Source: an uncultured Dorea sp.
GTDB taxonomy: Bacteria > Bacillota > Clostridia > Lachnospirales > Lachnospiraceae
Assembly: GCA_910589275.1 (NCBI GenBank)
Contig: CAJUTH010000029.1
Span: 380 to 48,035 of the forward strand
DNA length: 47,656 nucleotides
Direction of reading: 5' to 3'
The position numbers were made by a program, and so were the translations under genes. The notes under the pieces are model-generated. The model did no database searches. It saw only the letters and a list, made by a program, of their open reading frames with translations, and was not told the DNA's origin. Positions 24,873 through 33,803 of this stretch are shown here, in pieces; positions within the stretch are counted from its first letter, which is position 1, and every line of letters starts with the position of its first letter.

Positions 24873-25346
24873 CTACAGGCCGCCCATATTTGTTTCAAAA
24901 AAATCGTTCAGCATATCGCTGATTTTCTGCTCTGACGTCATACCTTCCAGCCGTTCCATTGCAGCTTTGTCAGAAATCAGCGCCACCAGCGTACTCAAAA
25001 CCTCTACCTGCTTCTGCGGCTCTTTTACGCCCAGCACAAAAGCAAAGGAGGCATTCACCCTGATCTCCGGCATACCCATATGTAAAAACTCAACCGGTTG
25101 GCGGAATCTGACAAAGGAGATGGACGCATTCTCTACATATTCGACATCGGTATGCGGAATCGCAGTTTCACAAAACTCTGTCCGAAGCCCTGTCGGAAAA
25201 TCCGCCTCCCTTGCCGCAAGAGCCTGTCCGAAGTTTTCCTTTACCAGCCCTTTCTCATATAAGCGCCGTCCTATCGCTTCAAAAAAAGAGGTACGCGTCT
25301 CAAACTGTTCATCCAGCCACACCAAATCACTGCGAAATATTTTCAT
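24873..25346 (-). CDS. PTS IIA component, galactitol/fructose type
   Basis: A 157-aa cytoplasmic phosphocarrier of the PTS_EIIA_2 fold. The phosphorylated residue is H65 in TAIPHTDVEY. It accepts phosphate from HPr and passes it to the IIB component encoded at 28249-28545. The ATG at 25346 follows GGGG. It is last in the unit IIB-AKR-IIC-DeoC-IIA and is closed by the terminator at 24771-24800. Sequence style is GatA-like, but the sugar is not readable. Confidence 0.9.
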   Translation of the reverse strand: MKIFRSDLVWLDEQFETRTSFFEAIGRRLYEKGLVKENFGQALAAREADFPTGLRTEFCETAIPHTDVEYVENASISFVRFRQPVEFLHMGMPEIRVNASFAFVLGVKEPQKQVEVLSTLVALISDKAAMERLEGMTSEQKISDMLNDFFETNMGGL

Positions 25347-25359
25347 GAAATCACACCCC

Positions 25360-26010
25360 TTAAAATTCTGCCGCGATTGCTTTGGTTCTGCTGACTCCCA
25401 CGCGGTCCGCGCCCGCCGCGACCATGGCCTCTACATCGGCGCGCGTACTGACTCCTCCCGCAGCTTTGACATGCACTTTTTCCGACACGGTTTCCCTCAT
25501 CAGCTTAATATCCTCTGCGGTCGCCCCGGAGGGCGCAAAGCCTGTAGATGTCTTGACAAAATGGGCTCCCGCCTTTTCTGCAAGCTGGCATCCCTTTACA
25601 ATCTGTTCCTTTGTCAGATATGCATTTTCAAGTATTACCTTTACAATTGCCGGCGTTGCATCTACTACTGCCTTGATGTCATCGTAAACATCCTCGTATT
25701 CTCCGTTTCTAAGTGCCCCGATATCAATAACCATATCCAGCTCGACAGCGCCTCTCGCATAAGCATCAATTGCCTCCGCTACCTTTGAAAACGTCGTATG
25801 CGCTCCCGACGGAAACCCAATCACCGTGCAGATATCCACGTCAGATCCTTCTAAAACCTCCCTTGCCATATCAAGATTACACGGATTGATACATACCGAT
25901 GCGCAGTGATTCTCCTTTGCATACTGCAGTCCCTCCATGATTTCCTCTTTTGTCAATTGTGGTTTCAAAAGTGAATGGTCGTTCATTGCTAAAAATTCCT
26001 GCTTTGTCAT
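25360..26010 (-). CDS. deoC: Deoxyribose-phosphate aldolase family protein (DeoC)
   Basis: A 216-aa class I aldolase. Catalytic residues are conserved: D92 in LDMVIDIG, Schiff-base K153 in HFVKTSTGF and K182 in VHVKAAGGVST. DeoC cleaves 2-deoxyribose-5-phosphate to acetaldehyde and glyceraldehyde-3-phosphate. Here it lies inside a galactitol-type PTS operon, where it may cleave a related phosphorylated sugar. The 60-bp gap to the IIC gene upstream and 13 bp to IIA support one transcript. Confidence 0.92.
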   Translation of the reverse strand: MTKQEFLAMNDHSLLKPQLTKEEIMEGLQYAKENHCASVCINPCNLDMAREVLEGSDVDICTVIGFPSGAHTTFSKVAEAIDAYARGAVELDMVIDIGALRNGEYEDVYDDIKAVVDATPAIVKVILENAYLTKEQIVKGCQLAEKAGAHFVKTSTGFAPSGATAEDIKLMRETVSEKVHVKAAGGVSTRADVEAMVAAGADRVGVSRTKAIAAEF

Positions 26011-26070
26011 AATACAAAAACTCCTTTTCTACATTTTCTATCTATTTCTATATCATTATAGAAATCTCGT

Positions 26071-27318
26071 TTATCCAAAAATTCCAAATACCTTAATGAA
26101 GATCCACGTCAGCAGATTCGCCCTGTCCAGATTTCCAATCAGCGCTGCCCCTTCCGGAATGGATACTCCCGCCGAAACCGCCAGAGGCGTCTCAATCGGA
26201 CCAAGCGTGGACGCCATTAATAATACACACCCCATAACAACCGTTCCGATCACCAGTGACCGGAAAATATTTCCCTTCGACATGGCTGTAAACAGACACA
26301 CGATATATGGGATAACCGCCAGATCGGCAAATGGTAATATTCTGTTCCCCGGAAGGATAACCGCCAGCAGGATGGTAATCGGCACAAGCACCAGTCCAAC
26401 TGCTATTACTGCTGGCTCGCCCAGCGCTACCGCCGCGTCTAAGCCAATATAAATTTCTCTTCCTTCAAAACGCTTGCTCATCATTTCCTGCGCCGCCTCT
26501 GAAATCGGCATCAGGCCTTCCATCAGGCAGGAAACCATCTTCGGCATCAGATACATGACCGACGCAAGACCGATTCCGGTCTGGAGGATTACCTGCGGCT
26601 CTGCCCCCGCAAGGGCTGCCAGAACAAATCCAATGATCAGACCCATCATCATCGGCTCTCCAAAGATACCGAACTTCTTTCTGAGAGATTCCGCGCTGAT
26701 CTCAATTTTGTTAATTCCCGGAATACGATCCAGCACCCACATCAGAGGATACACGATCGGGAGGCATCCCAATGCCGTAAGGTGTGGGAATGAGATCCCC
26801 GGCATATCAAAGTATTTCTCGATATAAGGCGCCGTAAAATCTGCAAGAATCAGTGCAAGGGCAGAAATAAGCGCTCCCGCCGCAAGCCCGATCACTACGC
26901 TGTCCGTCACAACGGACACCGCCGCACCGACAAATGCAAACTGCCAGTAATTCCAGATATCTACGTTCATGGTCTTTGTCAGTTTCAAAGAAAGCAGAAC
27001 AATATTTACGATCAGGCAGATCGGTATCATCAGCCCGGCCGCACTCCACGCCCATGTAATAGAAGACATGGCCGGCCATCCGATATCAATAATATCCATA
27101 TTAAGTCCCAGCCTCTCGGTCATCTGCTGCGCCACCGGCCCTAACTGGTTAGCTAAAAGCCCTGTTACCAGCCCGATTCCGGTAAATCCGATTCCAATTG
27201 TAATACCCGCTTTAAATGATTTCCCAACGCCCGCTTTCATAAGAACTCCCAGTATGAAAATGATAATGGGAAGCATAACCGACGCGCCGCAATCCAGTAT
27301 AAAATTAATAATAAACAT
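26071..27318 (-). CDS. PTS IIC permease, galactitol family
   Basis: A 415-aa polytopic permease of the EIIC-GAT family. It starts MFIINFILDCGASVMLPIII and contains IGIGFTGIGLVTGLL near 40, many membrane helices and the loop ISEAAQEMMSKRFEGREIYIG, similar to GatC. It moves the substrate across the membrane while IIB phosphorylates it. AAGGAGGAGG precedes the ATG at 27318. The aldo/keto reductase gene upstream is 21 bp away. Confidence 0.9.
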   Translation of the reverse strand: MFIINFILDCGASVMLPIIIFILGVLMKAGVGKSFKAGITIGIGFTGIGLVTGLLANQLGPVAQQMTERLGLNMDIIDIGWPAMSSITWAWSAAGLMIPICLIVNIVLLSLKLTKTMNVDIWNYWQFAFVGAAVSVVTDSVVIGLAAGALISALALILADFTAPYIEKYFDMPGISFPHLTALGCLPIVYPLMWVLDRIPGINKIEISAESLRKKFGIFGEPMMMGLIIGFVLAALAGAEPQVILQTGIGLASVMYLMPKMVSCLMEGLMPISEAAQEMMSKRFEGREIYIGLDAAVALGEPAVIAVGLVLVPITILLAVILPGNRILPFADLAVIPYIVCLFTAMSKGNIFRSLVIGTVVMGCVLLMASTLGPIETPLAVSAGVSIPEGAALIGNLDRANLLTWIFIKVFGIFG

Positions 27319-27339
27319 ACAATTTCCTCCTCCTTAGAA

Positions 27340-28233
27340 TCAGGGAACCTTATGTCCCTTTACTGCTGTCCAGACCATAAACCACTGTTCTGGTGTTAAC
27401 CGGTATTTCAACGCCTTCACCGGCCTTTCGGCCAGCCCGATCTCTCCCGACCCGGTAATCGGGATAAGTCCCGCCGGATGTGAAAACAGCCATGCAAACG
27501 CTGCTTCGTCAATGTCTTCCGCCCCCAGTTCTTCGCGAATAACTTCCAGCGTTTCCCTCAGCCTGATCTCTTCCTCGCCCTGTCCGGTAAAAATCCTTCC
27601 GCCAGCCAGAGGAGACCACAGCATCGGATGAATCCTCTCTTCCATGCAGAGATTTATGACGCCGTTCTCAAGATTCCCCATGCGCAGCGGAGAAAGCTCC
27701 ACCTGATTTGTGATCAGTGGGACGGTCAGATACGATTTTAGCAGCCTGAACTCGTCAGGCAGAAAATTAGATACTCCGAAAGTCCTAACCTTCCCTTCCT
27801 TCCTCAGTTCTTCAAACGCCCTGCTGATCTCCTCCGGATCCATAAATGGGCTTGGCCGGTGCAAAAGCAGTGTGTCCAGACAGTCAATCCCCATATAGCG
27901 CAGGGATTTTTCAACCTGCTCCTTAATATGCTTCCTGCTGTAATCGTAATACTTTACCCTTGCGGTTTCCGACTTGTAAATAATCCCGCACTTTGAGATG
28001 ATCTGCATCTTATTTCTCAGATCCGGCCTTTTTTTCAGCGCTTCGCCAAACTTCTCCTCGACCGTATAATTGCCGTAAATGTCTGCGTGGTCCATGGTGG
28101 TGATCCCAATATCCAGACATTCCTCCAGATAACGGATCAGTCCGTCTGTCGTCAAATTCCAGTCCAGAAGTCTCCAAAATCCTAATACTACTCTGGAATA
28201 CTTAAGTCCTTCCGCCATCTTTATATATTCCAT
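27340..28233 (-). CDS. Aldo/keto reductase
   Basis: A 297-aa NADPH-dependent oxidoreductase of the TIM-barrel AKR family, YdhF-like. The catalytic tetrad is visible: Asp and Tyr in TMDHADIYG, Lys in IISKCGI and His in LLLHRPSPF. C-terminal cofactor signatures are LIPITGSGEIGLAERPVKAL. It interconverts aldehydes or ketones and alcohols. Placement between the IIB and IIC genes implies a role in oxidising or reducing the imported sugar or an aldehyde product of DeoC; the direction is not known. Confidence 0.9.
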   Translation of the reverse strand: MEYIKMAEGLKYSRVVLGFWRLLDWNLTTDGLIRYLEECLDIGITTMDHADIYGNYTVEEKFGEALKKRPDLRNKMQIISKCGIIYKSETARVKYYDYSRKHIKEQVEKSLRYMGIDCLDTLLLHRPSPFMDPEEISRAFEELRKEGKVRTFGVSNFLPDEFRLLKSYLTVPLITNQVELSPLRMGNLENGVINLCMEERIHPMLWSPLAGGRIFTGQGEEEIRLRETLEVIREELGAEDIDEAAFAWLFSHPAGLIPITGSGEIGLAERPVKALKYRLTPEQWFMVWTAVKGHKVP

Positions 28234-28248
28234 AATCCCTCTCCCCTC

Positions 28249-28545
28249 CTATCCTTCATCCAGTTCCTTCAGCGCTTTCAATACCTGCGCGTCCGTGGCC
28301 TGCTTATTTACTCCCGTCAAATAATTGATCGCGAACACCGAGGGCGTCTTTACTGCGGCCGGAACCCTTGTGCTGGACACGATCAGATCATAATCCGGCG
28401 CCAGCCCCTCCACCTCTGTTATTTTTCTCTGCTCCACCTTGACCGTGTAACCGTTATCCGTGCATAAATTCTTCACACGGTTTGCGATGACAGTACTTGT
28501 TGCAATACCGCTTCCACATGCAACCAAAATCCGATAAGTCTTCAT
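28249..28545 (-). CDS. PTS IIB component, galactitol type
   Basis: A 98-aa phosphocarrier with the phospho-cysteine C10 in RILVACGSGIATST, the GatB signature. I use the ATG at 28545, with AAGGAGG 7 bp upstream. It is the first gene of the operon, behind a consensus promoter (28633-28605). The leader is short, about 50 nt. Confidence 0.92.
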   Translation of the reverse strand: MKTYRILVACGSGIATSTVIANRVKNLCTDNGYTVKVEQRKITEVEGLAPDYDLIVSSTRVPAAVKTPSVFAINYLTGVNKQATDAQVLKALKELDEG

Positions 28546-28604
28546 CCGTTTTCCTCCTTCTCTCATTTTGTTCATTTGCACATGCATTGTTATTTTGTAT
28601 TATC

Positions 28605-28633
28605 ATTATAACAGCGCATGTTCATTTTTTCAA
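28605..28633 (-). promoter_or_regulatory. Promoter of the galactitol-type PTS operon with repeat operator
   Basis: TTGAAA (28633-28628), a 17-bp spacer and TATAAT (28610-28605). TGTTCATTT occurs twice on the plus strand, at 28569-28577 and 28619-28627. The two copies are 50 bp apart and flank the -10 region, a spacing that suits a regulator bound at two sites. Confidence 0.8.
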
Positions 28634-28704
28634 CTCATTTATCCAAAACTGTTATTTCCTACAATTTCAGGTATCCATTTTTGTGCAATTATTCTATTAT
28701 TCCT

Positions 28705-28743
28705 CAAAAAAAAGAAGATACAGCCGCGAAAGCTATATCTTCT
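28705..28743 (-). terminator. Terminator of the PurF-family gene
   Basis: On the minus strand AGAAGATA...TATCTTCT with a 15-nt loop, followed by a T run of at least seven. Confidence 0.88.
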
Positions 28744-28767
28744 TCCAGTCTCCTATTATTCTCGTTT

Positions 28768-30180
28768 TTATTCTTTTCCGTTAAAGCAGTATGTGCATAC
28801 CTTACAGGGTTCGATTCCGATCGACTCCAGCAAATCGTCCAGCCTGTGATACCTCAGCGTCGTAAAATTCTGCTGCTTCCTGATATCCTCTATCATCTGC
28901 GCATACCTACAGCTACAGGGATCGGCGTACTCCGCCAGCGCTTCCTCCGGACAGTCCGCCCCTTCCCGCTCTTCGATCACCCGGCGGGTAATCAGTTCCA
29001 TGTCTGATTTGGAGCGGGAGAAATTCAGGAACTTACACCCATACATAATCGGCGGGCAGGCCGGGCGCACATGCACTTCCTTTGCCCCGCTGTTATACAA
29101 AAACTCCGTTGTCTCCCGAAGCTGCGTTCCCCTTACGATGGAATCGTCGATCAGCAAAAGCTTCTTATTCTCGATCAGCGCCTGCACCGGAATCAGCTTC
29201 ATGCGGGCAATCAGATTCCTCTGATTCTGATTGGTCGGCATAAAGGATCTGGGCCATGTAGGCGTATACTTGATAAATGGTCTCGCATAAGGGATTCCCG
29301 ATTCATTGGCATAACCGATGGCATGAGCGATGCCAGAATCCGGCACTCCCGCCACAATATCCGGATGCACTGAATCGCCGTCGCGCTTCGCTAACATACT
29401 GCCGCAGCGGTAACGCATTTCCTCAACATTTACCCCCTCATACCCAGAGGTCGGATAACCGTAATATACCCACAGGAAGGAACAGATCTTCATCTCATTT
29501 CCCGGTTCCACCAGAGTTTCCACGCTCTCCGGCGTTACGTAGACAATTTCTCCCGGCCCCAGTTCCTTATAGTCCCTGTATCCCAGATTGATATAGGCAT
29601 GACTCTCAAAGGACAGGCAGTACGCGTCCTTTTTATGCCCGATCACAAGGGGCGTCCGCCCCATCCGGTCCCTCGCCGCGTAAATTCCTTCCTTCGTCAT
29701 CAGCATCAAGGTCAGGGAGCCGTCCACAATCTCCTGCACATGGCGGATTCCCTCCACAAAGCTGTCCTTCTCACAGATCAGCGCCGCGATCAGCTCCGTC
29801 ACATTCACATTCCCCGTGGTCATTTCCTGAAAGTGCGCGTTGGAGTTCTGATAGAGATTCTCTAACAGTTCCTCGCTGTTGTTCACCTTTCCCACAAATG
29901 TGAGGGCAAAGCTTCCGATCTTGGAGCCGAACAGAAGCGGCTGGGGTTCAAAATCCGAGATACATCCAATTCCTAAATTCCCCTTCATGGTTCCTACATC
30001 CCGGTCAAATTTGGTGCGGAACGGCGAGTTCTCGATATTGTGAATCGCACGGTCGAAGCCTCCTTCACCGTGGACAGCCATACCGCCCCTTCTGGTTCCC
30101 AAGTGGGAGTGATAATCCACTCCATAAAAAAGCTCCAGTACGCAGTCTTCCTTTGACGCTACTCCGAAAAAACCACCCAT
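28768..30180 (-). CDS. purF: PurF-family amidophosphoribosyltransferase lacking the glutaminase Cys
   Basis: A 470-aa homologue of PurF, which makes phosphoribosylamine from PRPP and glutamine. The PRTase half is intact (LLLIDDSIVRGTQ at 341-353; GVPDSGIAHA near 279). The Fe-S ligands of B. subtilis PurF appear conserved as C233, C382, C462 and C465 (CTYCFNG). The glutaminase half is damaged: the N-terminus is MGGFFGVAS where PurF has a nucleophilic Cys, and the HNGN loop reads FVGKVNN. So glutamine hydrolysis should be absent. It may use free ammonia, or have another role. It stands alone, away from other purine genes. The -10 TATAAT at 30320-30315 gives a leader of about 130 nt containing a hairpin repeat. 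Such MGG-type proteins are, as I recall, frequent in Clostridia. Confidence 0.85.
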   Translation of the reverse strand: MGGFFGVASKEDCVLELFYGVDYHSHLGTRRGGMAVHGEGGFDRAIHNIENSPFRTKFDRDVGTMKGNLGIGCISDFEPQPLLFGSKIGSFALTFVGKVNNSEELLENLYQNSNAHFQEMTTGNVNVTELIAALICEKDSFVEGIRHVQEIVDGSLTLMLMTKEGIYAARDRMGRTPLVIGHKKDAYCLSFESHAYINLGYRDYKELGPGEIVYVTPESVETLVEPGNEMKICSFLWVYYGYPTSGYEGVNVEEMRYRCGSMLAKRDGDSVHPDIVAGVPDSGIAHAIGYANESGIPYARPFIKYTPTWPRSFMPTNQNQRNLIARMKLIPVQALIENKKLLLIDDSIVRGTQLRETTEFLYNSGAKEVHVRPACPPIMYGCKFLNFSRSKSDMELITRRVIEEREGADCPEEALAEYADPCSCRYAQMIEDIRKQQNFTTLRYHRLDDLLESIGIEPCKVCTYCFNGKE

Positions 30181-30231
30181 ATATTATTCTCCTTCTATTA
30201 AATAACCTGTCTCCGGCACAGCAGCCGCGCC

Positions 30232-30258
30232 GTTACTGTTCATTCTGTCCACAGTAAC
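30232..30258. repeat. 27-nt dispersed hairpin repeat, copy C
   Basis: On the minus strand GTTACTGT, an 11-nt loop and ACAGTAAC, a perfect 8-bp stem. It lies within the untranslated leader of the PurF-family gene, about 50 nt before the start codon. Flanking GCAGC/GCTGC can extend the structure. Confidence 0.7.
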
Positions 30259-30423
30259 GCTGCTCCTTCGTATACGTCCGCGCCGGTACTTCGCCTGCAA
30301 TATCTATCGTGCTTATTATAGCACTCCTTTTACAGAAAATAAAATCACATTCCATGATTTCATGACAATTCACAATGAATTTCGCCCCGTGGGACAAGAT
30401 TCTATCTATCTTTCCCAAATCGG

Positions 30424-31860
30424 CTATGCCGACAACATCTCTTTCAGCCTCCGGTTAACCGCTCCCGGATCCGCCTTACCTTTCATCTCCTTCATGACTT
30501 GTCCCACCAAAGCTCCTAACGCCTTTTTCTTGCCGTTCCTGTAATCTGCCGCGGCCTGCGGATTTTCCGCGATCACCTTAGACAGTACCGCTTCCAGCGC
30601 CCCTTCGTCGCTCTCGATCTTAAGCCCATTCTCTTCCACATACTTCTCCGGATCGATATTTTCATCAAAGATCTTCTCAAATACCTCTTTTGCCACAGAG
30701 CTGTTGACCACTCCTGACTCCGTCATACCGATCAGCTTCGCCAGATTCTCCGGCGCAAAACAGAGATCCTCCGGCTCCTGCCCCCGCTCCTTCAAAAGGC
30801 GCAGCGTCTCCACAATCAGCCAGTTCGCAGCCTTTTTCGGGTTGCCGCACAGGGCCGCTACAGCCTCAAAAATATCCGCCATATGCTTGGAGGCAGTGAT
30901 GATTTCCGCGTCGTACTCCGGTATATCAAATTCCTTCCGGTACCGCGCCAGCTTCTCGGTGCGAAACTCTGGCTGCTTTGCCCTGATCTCGTTAAGCCAC
31001 GCATCATCAATCACCACCGGCACCAGATCCGGCTCCGGAAAATATCTGTAATCCTTGGCGTCCTCTTTGGACCGCATTGCAAAGGAAACCTCCTTATTAT
31101 CATCCCATCTTCTGGTCTCCTGCACGACCTCCCTGCCTTCTTCCAGCAATTCGATCTGCCGCCTGCGTTCCCCTTCGATGGCCCTTGAAATCGCCTTAAA
31201 AGAATTTAAGTTCTTCATCTCTGTTCTGGTTCCGAACTTTTCGCTTCCTACTTCCCGGACAGACAGGTTTACATCCGCCCTCATAGAGCCCTCCTGCAGT
31301 TTGCAGTCCGAAGCGCCCAGATACTGAATGATCAGCCGAAGCTTCTCAAGGTAGGCGATCACTTCCTCCGCAGAGCGCATATCCGGCTCCGACACGATCT
31401 CAACCAGCGGAACGCCGCTGCGGTTATAGTCAACCAGAGACGTATCGTCCCACTCATCATGCACAAGCTTTCCCGCATCCTCCTCCATATGCATTTCATG
31501 AATCCGGATTTTCTTGCGGGTATTCCCTGCCTCTATCTCAATATATCCATTTCTCGCAATCGGAAGGTAGAGCTGGGAAATCTGGTAATTCTGCGGATTA
31601 TCCGGGTAGAAATAATTCTTCCGGTCAAATTTGCACACCCTCGTGATCTCGCAGTTTGCTGCAAGGCCGATTGCCGCCGCATACTCTACTACCTGCTTAT
31701 TTAACACCGGAAGAGACCCCGGCATCCCTGTACAGACCGGACAGGTGTGGGTATTTGGCGCTCCGCCAAAGGCTGTACTGCAGCCGCAGAAAATCTTAGT
31801 CTTCGTGGCAAGTTCCACATGGACCTCCAGTCCGATCACCGTTTCATACTGTTTTGCCAT
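30424..31860 (-). CDS. gatB: Asp-tRNA(Asn)/Glu-tRNA(Gln) amidotransferase subunit B
   Basis: A 478-aa tRNA-binding kinase subunit of GatCAB. It begins MAKQYETVIGLEVHVEL, with zinc-site cysteines in KIFCGCSTAF and HTCPVCTGMPG, and has the family stretch EAGNTRKKIRIHEMHMEEDAGK. The C-terminal YqeY-like helical tail (about 335-478) ends in VNRRLKEML. It activates the mischarged Asp or Glu on the tRNA by phosphorylation. The start lies 2 bp after gatA's stop, with GGGAGG inside gatA's end. It is the last gene of the aspS2-gatCAB unit. Confidence 0.96.
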   Translation of the reverse strand: MAKQYETVIGLEVHVELATKTKIFCGCSTAFGGAPNTHTCPVCTGMPGSLPVLNKQVVEYAAAIGLAANCEITRVCKFDRKNYFYPDNPQNYQISQLYLPIARNGYIEIEAGNTRKKIRIHEMHMEEDAGKLVHDEWDDTSLVDYNRSGVPLVEIVSEPDMRSAEEVIAYLEKLRLIIQYLGASDCKLQEGSMRADVNLSVREVGSEKFGTRTEMKNLNSFKAISRAIEGERRRQIELLEEGREVVQETRRWDDNKEVSFAMRSKEDAKDYRYFPEPDLVPVVIDDAWLNEIRAKQPEFRTEKLARYRKEFDIPEYDAEIITASKHMADIFEAVAALCGNPKKAANWLIVETLRLLKERGQEPEDLCFAPENLAKLIGMTESGVVNSSVAKEVFEKIFDENIDPEKYVEENGLKIESDEGALEAVLSKVIAENPQAAADYRNGKKKALGALVGQVMKEMKGKADPGAVNRRLKEMLSA

Positions 31861-31862
31861 AT

Positions 31863-33341
31863 CTACCTGCCTCCCTTCTCTTCCGCCGCAAGCTTCGGAC
31901 GCGCATATGTTCTAGTTCTCTCCACCGCATACGCCGCCCGGATGATTTTATTTTCCTGATAACAGTCTCCGATTATCTGCATCCCCACCGGCAGTCCCTT
32001 AGAATCCAGCCCCACCGGAACGCTGATTGCCGGAAGCCCGGCCAGATTCACCGAAACCGTATACACGTCGCTTAAGTACATTTTGATAGGGTCACTTAAG
32101 CTGCTTCCAAGTTTCGGCGCCGTTGTGGGCGCCGCCGGCGCGATAATTACGTCATATTTTGCAAAAGCCCTGTCAAAAGCCTGTTTGATCAGCGCTTTTG
32201 TCCGGAGCGCCTTCAGATAATAAGCGTCATAATATCCGGAACTAAGCACAAAAGAACCCAGCATAATCCGCCGTTTTACCTCCGGACCGAAGCCTTCGGA
32301 ACGGGACTTCTTATACATATCGTGAAGTCCTTCATACTCACTGGCGCGGTAACCGTATTTTACGCCGTCAAACCGGGACAAGTTGGAACTTGCCTCCGCG
32401 GACGCGATCACATAGTATGCCGGGATTGCATATTTCACCAAGCTCAGGTCAAACTCTTCTACATAAGCTCCCTTTTTCTCCAGCTCTTTGACCGCCTGAT
32501 AGATCGGCTCCCTGATCTCTTCATCCAGTCCCCCGCCAAAATAATCCTTCGGTAGCCCGATCCGCATCCCCCGCACATCCTCTGTCAAAGCTTTTGTAAA
32601 TGCGTAGGACTCCCTCTCCACCGAGGTACTGTCTTTCGGATCATGGCCGGCGATCGTCTCTAGAATCGCAGCGCAGTCCGTCACATCCCGTGCGATCGGC
32701 CCAATCTGGTCCAAAGAAGAGCCGTAAGCAATCAGACCATAGCGGGATACCGTCCCATAGGTGGGCTTCATTCCCACCACGCCGCAGTAGGCGCTGGGCT
32801 GCCGGATCGAGCCGCCCGTATCAGACCCCAGCGCATAAAAGCATTCCTCCGCCGCCACGGCCGCGCAGGAACCGCCGGAAGAGCCGCCCGGCACATGCGC
32901 CAGATTCCACGGATTTCTTGTCACGCCGAAATAGGAGGTCTCCGTGGTACTTCCCATGGCAAATTCATCCATATTAGTCTTTCCAATCACCACCGCTCCC
33001 GCTGCCTCAAGCCGTTTTACCGCCTCAGCCGTATATGCGGGCACAAAATTTTCCAGAATCTTCGAACTGCAGGTGGTCTGCACTCCCTCCGTGCACAGAT
33101 TATCCTTCACCGCCATAGGAACCCCTGCCAGAGGCCCTATAAGCTCCCCGCGGTCGATCATCTCCTGAACTTTGTCCGCACGCTCCAAAACCCGCTCCCG
33201 GTTAACAGTCACAAAACTATGAACCCTCTCCTCTACCTTCTCAATCTGCGCAAGAGCCGCCTCTGTTGCTTCCCGGACGGTTACTTCCCCTACGCTTATC
33301 TTTTTCCCCAGCTCTACGGCTGTCAGACATTTGATATCCAT
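31863..33341 (-). CDS. gatA: Asp-tRNA(Asn)/Glu-tRNA(Gln) amidotransferase subunit A
   Basis: A 492-aa amidase that releases ammonia from glutamine for GatB. The Ser-cis-Ser-Lys triad falls at K79 (AVKDNL), S154 (GGSSGGS) and S178 (DTGGSIRQP), which are, as I recall, the same positions as in S. aureus GatA. I use the ATG at 33341, with GGGAGG 7 bp upstream. It lies 81 bp downstream of gatC and is coupled to gatB. Confidence 0.96.
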   Translation of the reverse strand: MDIKCLTAVELGKKISVGEVTVREATEAALAQIEKVEERVHSFVTVNRERVLERADKVQEMIDRGELIGPLAGVPMAVKDNLCTEGVQTTCSSKILENFVPAYTAEAVKRLEAAGAVVIGKTNMDEFAMGSTTETSYFGVTRNPWNLAHVPGGSSGGSCAAVAAEECFYALGSDTGGSIRQPSAYCGVVGMKPTYGTVSRYGLIAYGSSLDQIGPIARDVTDCAAILETIAGHDPKDSTSVERESYAFTKALTEDVRGMRIGLPKDYFGGGLDEEIREPIYQAVKELEKKGAYVEEFDLSLVKYAIPAYYVIASAEASSNLSRFDGVKYGYRASEYEGLHDMYKKSRSEGFGPEVKRRIMLGSFVLSSGYYDAYYLKALRTKALIKQAFDRAFAKYDVIIAPAAPTTAPKLGSSLSDPIKMYLSDVYTVSVNLAGLPAISVPVGLDSKGLPVGMQIIGDCYQENKIIRAAYAVERTRTYARPKLAAEEKGGR

Positions 33342-33422
33342 ATTCCTTCCTCCCAAATCCCGGCAGGCGCATCCCCGCCTGGCTCCTTGTTAAAAGTCCT
33401 AAGCCTTCCGGCGAACACGCCG

Positions 33423-33716
33423 CTATCCTATCGTTTTCGGCACCTTGAAGCTCTGGCCCGCCCTGACCGGCGCATTTGCCAGCGTCTCTTCGCTTCCGTC
33501 CCCATTCGTTACCACATCCTCCCGAAAGACATTGTTCACTGGAAAGATATGAGACATCGGCTCCGTTCCAGATGTGTCCAATTCATTCAAGATATCGATA
33601 TAGTCCAGCATCCGCTCCATATCGCCCTTCGCTGCTTCCTTTTCCTCCTCTGACAGCTTAAGCTTCGCCAAAATTCCTACATATTCGATTGTTTCGTCTG
33701 TGATTCTATCCGCCAT
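33423..33716 (-). CDS. gatC: Asp-tRNA(Asn)/Glu-tRNA(Gln) amidotransferase subunit C
   Basis: A 97-aa belt subunit that wraps and stabilises GatA-GatB. The family stretch ITDETIEYVGILAKLKLSEE is followed by the helix ERMLDYIDILNELDTSGTEP. I start it at the ATG at 33716 (AAGGGA upstream). It follows the zinc-ribbon gene by 87 bp. Confidence 0.92.
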   Translation of the reverse strand: MADRITDETIEYVGILAKLKLSEEEKEAAKGDMERMLDYIDILNELDTSGTEPMSHIFPVNNVFREDVVTNGDGSEETLANAPVRAGQSFKVPKTIG

Positions 33717-33803
33717 AACCAATTCCCTTCTGTCCTTTTTATTCCAGCTTCCGGTTCTTTATCCGGCCGCCGCTTCCGTCTCTTTGCTCCCAGACCAATA
33801 GCC

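Noticed and set aside
30181..30320. Purine riboswitch in the PurF-family leader
   Set aside because: The conserved purine-aptamer junction and loop sequences are absent; the leader holds only the dispersed hairpin repeat.
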